Part shown: positions 59,424 through 64,000 of the stretch, piece by piece
Position numbering within the stretch: position 1 is the stretch's first letter
How the letters are laid out: each line of letters opens with the position of its first letter
The notes under the pieces: generated by a model
Told to the model about the DNA's origin: nothing
The model's input: the letters and a program-made list of their open reading frames with translations, nothing else
The model's database searches: none
Made by a program: the position numbers and the translations under genes
Source of the DNA: Paraburkholderia fungorum
Lineage (GTDB): Bacteria > Pseudomonadota > Gammaproteobacteria > Burkholderiales > Burkholderiaceae
Reading direction: 5' to 3'
Assembly (NCBI RefSeq): GCF_003610895.1
Contig: NZ_MCAS01000020.1
Span: 56,585 to 120,584 of the forward strand
DNA: 64,000 bases

Positions 59424-60569
59424 ATGCTCAATCCACTCACTATTCTGGTCGTCACGGTTTTGTCGAGCACCATGGCGATGGCCGTGCTCGGCTCGCTGTG
59501 GCGCGCCGCGATACCCGGCGTCGGTTACTGGATCTCGGCCAGTGCGATTGCGATCGTGGCGCTGATTGCTCTCGCGTTGCAAGGCTATGCGTGGCGCTGG
59601 CTGACTATCGTGACGGCCAACGAGTTGCTGGCTATCTCGCTCCTGCTGGTGGTTGAAGGCGGTTACCGTTTTCTGGGGCACCGCACGCGGCCGTGGGCGG
59701 CCTATGCCGGTGCGGTTGCCGTGCTGATCGGCTTGACTTACTGGACCTTTGCCGCGCCCGATTTCAACGCGCGCGTGACGCTCGTGTCGGCGTATCACGC
59801 GGCCCTCTACGCCATGCTCGCCGTCATGATGGTGCGCCACCGTCCCTTGAACCGGCCGCGCTATTGCTACTATTTTCTCGCGATCACGTCGGTACTCTTA
59901 TGCGCGGGGCATCTCTCGCGTGGGGTCATGTACAGCTTCGGCATGCTGCTGCAGTCCAGCCTGCTGCAGGTGACACCCGGCAATGTGGTCTTTCTCGCAC
60001 TCGGTATTCTCGCGCCGCCGTGCCTTTCGATCGGGGTCGTGATGCTGGCGCACGATCGCCTCGCTGAGCGGCTGGAGCGGCTTGCCAATATCGACGACCT
60101 GACCGGCGCGCTATCACGCCGTGCTTTTCTCGGGATCGGCGACGAGCTGCTGGCGGCGTCGCAGCGCACCGGTTCGCCGGTGGCGATGGCCATCATCGAC
60201 ATCGATTCGTTTAAAGCGGTGAACGACCGCTACGGTCACGCCGCCGGTGACCAGGTATTGAGACATTTCGCAGCTTTCGTGGGCGGCAACCTGCGCAGCG
60301 GCGACGTGTTCGGGCGCCTGGGCGGCGAGGAGTTCGGCGTGTTGTGCCCGGCAACCTCCTGCGCCGACGCGGTGCGATTGATGGATCGTCTACGAGGGCG
60401 GCTCGCGTCGGCCGCGCCGGGGGAGTTGCCGCGTGGACTGAAATACACCTTCAGCGTCGGGGTGGATCAGTATCGGTGCGACGAATCGCTTGCCCAGTTG
60501 ATGGCGCGTGCCGACGGCGCGTTGTATGCCGCCAAGGCCTCGGGACGCGATCGTGTGATGGCCGCGTAG
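59424..60569 (+). CDS. Membrane diguanylate cyclase (GGDEF)
   Basis: c-di-GMP synthase of 381 residues. The N-terminal half has about six hydrophobic helices (ILVVTVLSSTMAMAVLGSLW, WISASAIAIVALIALALQG and others) like an MHYT- or 7TM-type sensor without a soluble loop. From residue about 215 the GGDEF domain carries IDIDSFKAVNDRYGHAAGDQVL, the active loop RLGGEEFGVL and an inhibitory RSGD I-site five residues before it. It should be active and feedback-inhibited. The ATG at 59424 is chosen because the upstream extension looks non-coding. It is divergent from the bcs operon, whose BcsA has a c-di-GMP-binding PilZ domain. Confidence 0.9.
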   Translation: MLNPLTILVVTVLSSTMAMAVLGSLWRAAIPGVGYWISASAIAIVALIALALQGYAWRWLTIVTANELLAISLLLVVEGGYRFLGHRTRPWAAYAGAVAVLIGLTYWTFAAPDFNARVTLVSAYHAALYAMLAVMMVRHRPLNRPRYCYYFLAITSVLLCAGHLSRGVMYSFGMLLQSSLLQVTPGNVVFLALGILAPPCLSIGVVMLAHDRLAERLERLANIDDLTGALSRRAFLGIGDELLAASQRTGSPVAMAIIDIDSFKAVNDRYGHAAGDQVLRHFAAFVGGNLRSGDVFGRLGGEEFGVLCPATSCADAVRLMDRLRGRLASAAPGELPRGLKYTFSVGVDQYRCDESLAQLMARADGALYAAKASGRDRVMAA

Positions 60570-60679
60570 CCCTCGCTGGGCGGGGCGCCATTCTATTTGC
60601 GGGCAGGGCATAAATATTTATCAGATGATTGCCGTTATACATTGGCCGAGTGACCGGAGCCAGACTGATAACTATCAAT

Positions 60680-63016
60680 ATGCTTTCTACCTCAACGAAG
60701 CAACTGCCCGATTCCGGTTTGCGCGATCGTTTTCATCGACGCTCGCTGGAGCACCAGCGTCCGCTTTCTACCGTGACCATGGCGTTTACCGTGGTCGCGT
60801 TCCTGTGTCTCGTGGGGGCACGCAACCTGGTTGCCGGCCCGGCGACGCCGTTGCCTTACCGGCTCGCCTGCGCGCTGGTGCTTGCGTTGCTGGTGATGGC
60901 GATTCCCCGCGCCGGCTCGACGTGGATGTTCGGCGCAATCGGTGTGGCGTACTCGCTGGTGCTGGTGGCCGGTCTTGCGCTGAATGTCTCCGGCGTCGAC
61001 CAACCGTTGCTGTGGATTCTGCCGGCCATGGTGGTGATCCCGATCTGCGCGGCGCCGCTATGGCTCACGCCGCTGCATTTTTTCATCGGCAGTGCGCTCT
61101 TCTATGGGGCGGCATTCGCGTTGCTGTTTGGCGGGCCGCGCACGCATGACGTCGACGTCGTGGTGTGGATGTGGATCGTGGGGATCGGCGCGCCGACTTC
61201 CATCGTGTTTCACTTTGGGTTTTATCGATTCCGGCGCAACCACTTTCTACTCGAGAGCCAACTCGCGCAGCTCGCCGCGACCGATCCGCTGACCGGCCTG
61301 CAGAACCGCCGCGCGTTTGTGAAGCAGGCCGAGCGTCGCCTCGAAACCCTGACGCCGGATGCGCGGGTCAGCGCGATTTTTCTCGACATCGACAATTTCA
61401 AATCGCTGAACGACCGCTTCGGCCACGCGATCGGCGACCATGCGCTGTACCAGGTCGCCCAGGTGCTGATGGAAGAGACCTGCGCGGACGACAGCGTGAG
61501 CCGCATTGGCGGCGAGGAGTTCGCGGTGCTGCTGCGCGACGGTCTGGCCGGCGCACTGGCGCTCGCTGAGCGTCTGCGCGGCGCGATTGCCGCGATCGAG
61601 CGGCCGGACGGCTATCTGAGCGCGAGCTTCGGCGTGGCCGAGCACCGCAGTGGCGAAAGCATCATGGTGCTGCTCGACCGTGCAGATGAAGCCTTGCTGC
61701 GTGCCAAGCATTCGGGCAGAAACCGTGTGTGCGCCGAACGCGCGCTGCCGCTCGATGCGCTGGACGTGATGCTGGCCGATGCGGCGCGCGAGGAGGGCGA
61801 GGTGGGCGCGCTGCGGCACCGTTGGGATGATTACTACCTGACCTCGCACTTCCAGCCGCTCTACAGTTTGTCGCATCAGAAGCAGGTGGGGTTCGAGGCT
61901 TTGCTGCGCGGTGAGCAGGACGATGGCACGCTGGTGCCGCCCGTTGTCATGTTTGCGCCGAAACCCTCCAGCGACGAAGGCGCGCTCGACCGCGCGAGCC
62001 ATGCCGTGCATCTGGCCAATGCGCGCACGTCGCTGCCCGGCGAAGCATGGCTGTTCCTTAATATTTTGCCGGCAACGTTTATTGCCGAAGGCTATGCCGA
62101 TCAGCTTGCCACGATCGTGCGAGCGGTGGGGTTGGAGCCGGAGCGGGTGATTCTCGAGATTCTCGAATCACATGGCGGCAGCGTCGACGACATGTCGTGC
62201 GCGGCGGCTTTGTACCGCGAGCATGGCTTTCTGATCGCCGTCGACGATTTCGGCGCGGGCCAGTCGAACCTTGACCGGCTGCTGCGGATCCGGCCGGATA
62301 TTGTGAAGCTTGACGGCGAGTTGATTCGTGCGACCAGTCACGGCACCGAGCAGCCGATTTTGCCGAAGCTCGTTTCGTTGCTGCATCAGGCGGGGATGCT
62401 GGTTGTCGTCGAGGGCGTGGAGACCACGGAGGAATTGATCCTGGCTGTCGAGTCGAATGTGGATTTCGCGCAGGGGTATCTGCTTGGCCGGCCGGCTGCG
62501 GAGATTGCTCCGCCGGAGTCGGTGCATCGGCGCATCGATGATGCGTTCAATGTGATTGCCCAGGGGCGGGCGCATCAGTATGCGTTGTTCGAATCGGAGG
62601 TCGAGCCTTATCGGGTGGGGTTGAGGCTGGCAGCCGATGCTTTGCGGGCGGGTGTTCTGATGCAGGAGGCGTTTGCCTCGCTGGCGACTTTTGAGCGCTG
62701 TATCAGCTGTTTTATTCTCGACGATTCCGGGCGGCAGATCGGGCCTGAGGTGCGGGGGCCGGCGTGGAGTAGCGAAGGGGCTTCGCTGCATCCTGTGGCA
62801 AATCCGCAGGACGCCAGGTGGGACCATCGACCGTATTTTCGTAATGCGGTTTTGTTGCCGGGGATGGCAGTGGCGAGTAATCCTTATCTTTCTTTGGCCA
62901 GCGGCCGGCCTTGTGTTGCGGTGACTTTGGCTGTGCAGTTTGCTGCTGGGCGGTCTGTTGTTGGGGTGGAGCTGGATTGGTCGATGGTGGGGTTGCCTTG
63001 GCCGGCGGGGGATTAA
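60680..63016 (+). CDS. GGDEF-EAL protein with C-terminal Cache/PAS-like domain
   Basis: Bifunctional c-di-GMP enzyme of 778 residues (795 if a TTG at 60629 is used). Five or six helices fill the first 190 residues. The GGDEF domain (about 205-360) has FLDIDNFKSLNDRFGHAIGD and RIGGEEFAVLL but lacks the I-site arginine. The EAL domain (about 400-640) keeps its catalytic residues: FEALLRGE, LFLNILP, ILEILES, VDDFGAGQSN, VKLDGELI, VEGVET and AQGYLLGRP. After it, about 140 residues (CISCFILDDSGRQIGPEV...YFRNAVLLPG...SLASGRPCVAVTLAV) form a Cache/YkuI_C-like sensor. It could act as cyclase, phosphodiesterase or both near the cellulose operon. Confidence 0.9.
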   Translation: MLSTSTKQLPDSGLRDRFHRRSLEHQRPLSTVTMAFTVVAFLCLVGARNLVAGPATPLPYRLACALVLALLVMAIPRAGSTWMFGAIGVAYSLVLVAGLALNVSGVDQPLLWILPAMVVIPICAAPLWLTPLHFFIGSALFYGAAFALLFGGPRTHDVDVVVWMWIVGIGAPTSIVFHFGFYRFRRNHFLLESQLAQLAATDPLTGLQNRRAFVKQAERRLETLTPDARVSAIFLDIDNFKSLNDRFGHAIGDHALYQVAQVLMEETCADDSVSRIGGEEFAVLLRDGLAGALALAERLRGAIAAIERPDGYLSASFGVAEHRSGESIMVLLDRADEALLRAKHSGRNRVCAERALPLDALDVMLADAAREEGEVGALRHRWDDYYLTSHFQPLYSLSHQKQVGFEALLRGEQDDGTLVPPVVMFAPKPSSDEGALDRASHAVHLANARTSLPGEAWLFLNILPATFIAEGYADQLATIVRAVGLEPERVILEILESHGGSVDDMSCAAALYREHGFLIAVDDFGAGQSNLDRLLRIRPDIVKLDGELIRATSHGTEQPILPKLVSLLHQAGMLVVVEGVETTEELILAVESNVDFAQGYLLGRPAAEIAPPESVHRRIDDAFNVIAQGRAHQYALFESEVEPYRVGLRLAADALRAGVLMQEAFASLATFERCISCFILDDSGRQIGPEVRGPAWSSEGASLHPVANPQDARWDHRPYFRNAVLLPGMAVASNPYLSLASGRPCVAVTLAVQFAAGRSVVGVELDWSMVGLPWPAGD

Positions 63017-63145
63017 GGTTTTGGTTTTTTTTTGCCTGCGCGGCGCTTTGGTTGTTTGCTTATGGCGTTGGCCTTTTCTTGTTCTGGCTTTTTCTTTGGC
63101 CTTTCCCTTGGCCTTTCCTTGATTTGCTATTGGTTTATTAGTGTT

Positions 63146-63206
63146 GCCCCTGTGCGGGGCGGCACTTACTTTCTTTGCCGCCGCAAAGAAAGATAAGCAA
63201 AGAAAG
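63146..63206. repeat. Burkholderia-type palindromic intergenic repeat
   Basis: A hairpin GCCCC-TGTGC-GGGGC (63146-63160) is followed by a perfect 10-bp stem CTTTCTTTGC / GCAAAGAAAG (63169-63192, 4-base loop). A second direct copy of GCAAAGAAAG lies at 63197-63206. The same block recurs in many Burkholderia and Paraburkholderia intergenic regions, as far as I recall. The T/G-rich stretch at 63017-63145 before it contains no gene. Confidence 0.65.
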
Positions 63207-63215
63207 CGGCGGCGG

Positions 63216-64000
63216 ATTCAACCGGTCGTTGCAACACCTCTGTTCCAATAGGGAAATGGAGAGTGGAGCACGATGGGACGACAAAGAAGACCGTGGTTGA
63301 ACACCGCACAGAAGGCGGAAATCTGGAAGCTGTGGCGCGAGGGCGAGTCGCTGAGTGAAATCGCGCGGATGCTCGAGCGCCAGCCGAGTGCCGTTTATCA
63401 CGTTGTGAACAGGAACGGCGGATTTTCCCCGCCCGTGCGCACACGATCTGCACGGGCACTGACGCTGGCCGAACGCGAGGAGATATCGCGGGGCCTTGTC
63501 GCAGGCGGTACGATGGGCGAGATTGCGTTGCAACTGGGGCGCTCGAAATCGACCATCAGCCGGGAGATTTCGCGTAATGGCGGCAGCCACCGATATCGGG
63601 CGCACGAGGCCGATGTGAACGCCTGGGAGCGTGCACGGCGGCCCAAGGTGTGTGCGTTGTCAGGCAATGCGCGGCTGCGCCGGCTGGTGGCGGCCAGACT
63701 CAAATTAAAATGGGCCCCTGTACAGATAGCGGGATGGCTCAGGCGCGAGTTCCGGGTCAACAAGGACATGCAGATATCACACGAGACGATCTACCGGAGC
63801 CTGTTCATCCAGGCACGCGGGGTCCTTAAAAAGGAACTCGTCGAGCATCTTCGTACCAATCGTACGATGCGTCAGGCGAAGAGCGCCTCGGCAAGCGGGC
63901 AGAACAGGGGCAGGATAATCGGGGCCGTGTCGATCAGCGAAAGACCGGCCGAAGTGGAAGACCGCGCGGTGCCCGGGCATTGGGAAGGCGATCTGCTGGC
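63216..64000 (+). mobile_element. IS30-family insertion sequence (left part)
   Basis: An IS30-type transposase gene begins at 63273 and runs off the window, so only the left part is seen. The left end is estimated near 63216 (ATTCAACCGGTCGTTGCAAC), directly after the palindromic repeat. The matching right end and any target duplication lie outside the window, so the boundary is provisional. Confidence 0.6.
63273..64000 (+). CDS. IS30-family transposase (partial)
   Basis: DDE transposase reading through the window end; about 242 residues are visible. A GTGGAGC site lies 5 bases before the ATG. The N-terminal part has two helix-turn-helix units, LNTAQKAEIWKLWREGESLSEIARML and LAEREEISRGLVAGGTMGEIALQLGRSKSTISREISRNGG, the second being the IS30 signature. 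This is followed by KWAPVQIAGWLRREF and SHETIYRSLFIQARG. The start of the catalytic domain is in view (VEDRAVPGHWEGDLL, containing the first Asp). The frame is intact as far as seen, so the element may be active. Confidence 0.93.
   Translation, partial: MGRQRRPWLNTAQKAEIWKLWREGESLSEIARMLERQPSAVYHVVNRNGGFSPPVRTRSARALTLAEREEISRGLVAGGTMGEIALQLGRSKSTISREISRNGGSHRYRAHEADVNAWERARRPKVCALSGNARLRRLVAARLKLKWAPVQIAGWLRREFRVNKDMQISHETIYRSLFIQARGVLKKELVEHLRTNRTMRQAKSASASGQNRGRIIGAVSISERPAEVEDRAVPGHWEGDLL

Overview
The window reads as chromosomal DNA of a GC-rich beta-proteobacterium, most likely Paraburkholderia or a close Burkholderiaceae relative. Support: strong G/C third-position codon bias, a cellulose (bcs) operon with bcsP and bcsD, a DUF2964-type small membrane protein, and near 63.15 kb the palindromic repeat often seen in Burkholderia genomes. 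The genus call is inference; no rRNA or tRNA gene was found to anchor it.

Layout. (1) 1-12.7 kb: a sugar-catabolic regulon. A divergent ATPase/permease pair on the minus strand faces a plus-strand operon of deoC, a tandem aldehyde dehydrogenase, a PfkB kinase and a complete second ribose-type ABC transporter (permease, binding protein, ATPase, permease). A DeoR-family regulator closes the locus. The enzymes fit uptake, phosphorylation and cleavage of 2-deoxyribose to glyceraldehyde-3-phosphate and acetaldehyde, with oxidation of the acetaldehyde. A 14-base motif is shared, with one mismatch, between the deoC upstream region and the deoR promoter and is a good operator candidate. (2) 12.8-15.8 kb: an outer-membrane barrel protein and a cytochrome b561-YceI-YceI operon. 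(3) 16.2-27.1 kb: a stress-flavoured accessory block holding a four-helix membrane protein, a 24-residue membrane peptide, an AI-2E family permease with a long C-terminal extension, a DUF2252 protein, a manganese catalase and a 1362-residue CheB-CheR-PAS-histidine kinase-receiver fusion. It ends at a small gene resembling a shortened GmtX, followed by nested inverted repeats, which may mark an old island edge. (4) 27.2-34.6 kb: an ArsB-type permease, small exported proteins, an OmpR/EnvZ-type two-component pair, and a GntR-TauE-DUF1634 operon whose regulator has a 22-bp perfect palindrome in its own promoter. (5) 34.7-38.8 kb: a small unexplained cluster of an EamA exporter, a protein whose layout recalls the YqcI/YcgG heme N-oxygenases, a MarR regulator with a cysteine cluster, and a class V aminotransferase. 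This is the best candidate for an undescribed small-molecule pathway. (6) 39.1-45.5 kb: dmeR-dmeF metal efflux, DUF1289, GNAT, DUF72, a hybrid histidine kinase and a small helix-turn-helix-like ORF. (7) 45.5-58.8 kb: the cellulose operon in the order bcsD-P-Q-A-B-Z-C on the minus strand; BcsC has an unusually long Pro/Gln/Tyr-rich linker. (8) 59.4-63.0 kb: a diguanylate cyclase and a GGDEF-EAL protein divergent from bcs, which could set the c-di-GMP level read by the PilZ domain of BcsA. (9) 63.1-64.0 kb: the palindromic repeat, abutted by an IS30-family element that runs off the window.

All calls come from reading the sequence; no database search was possible. Family names rest on motif recognition, and start codons were chosen from ribosome-binding sites and gene overlaps where these were visible.
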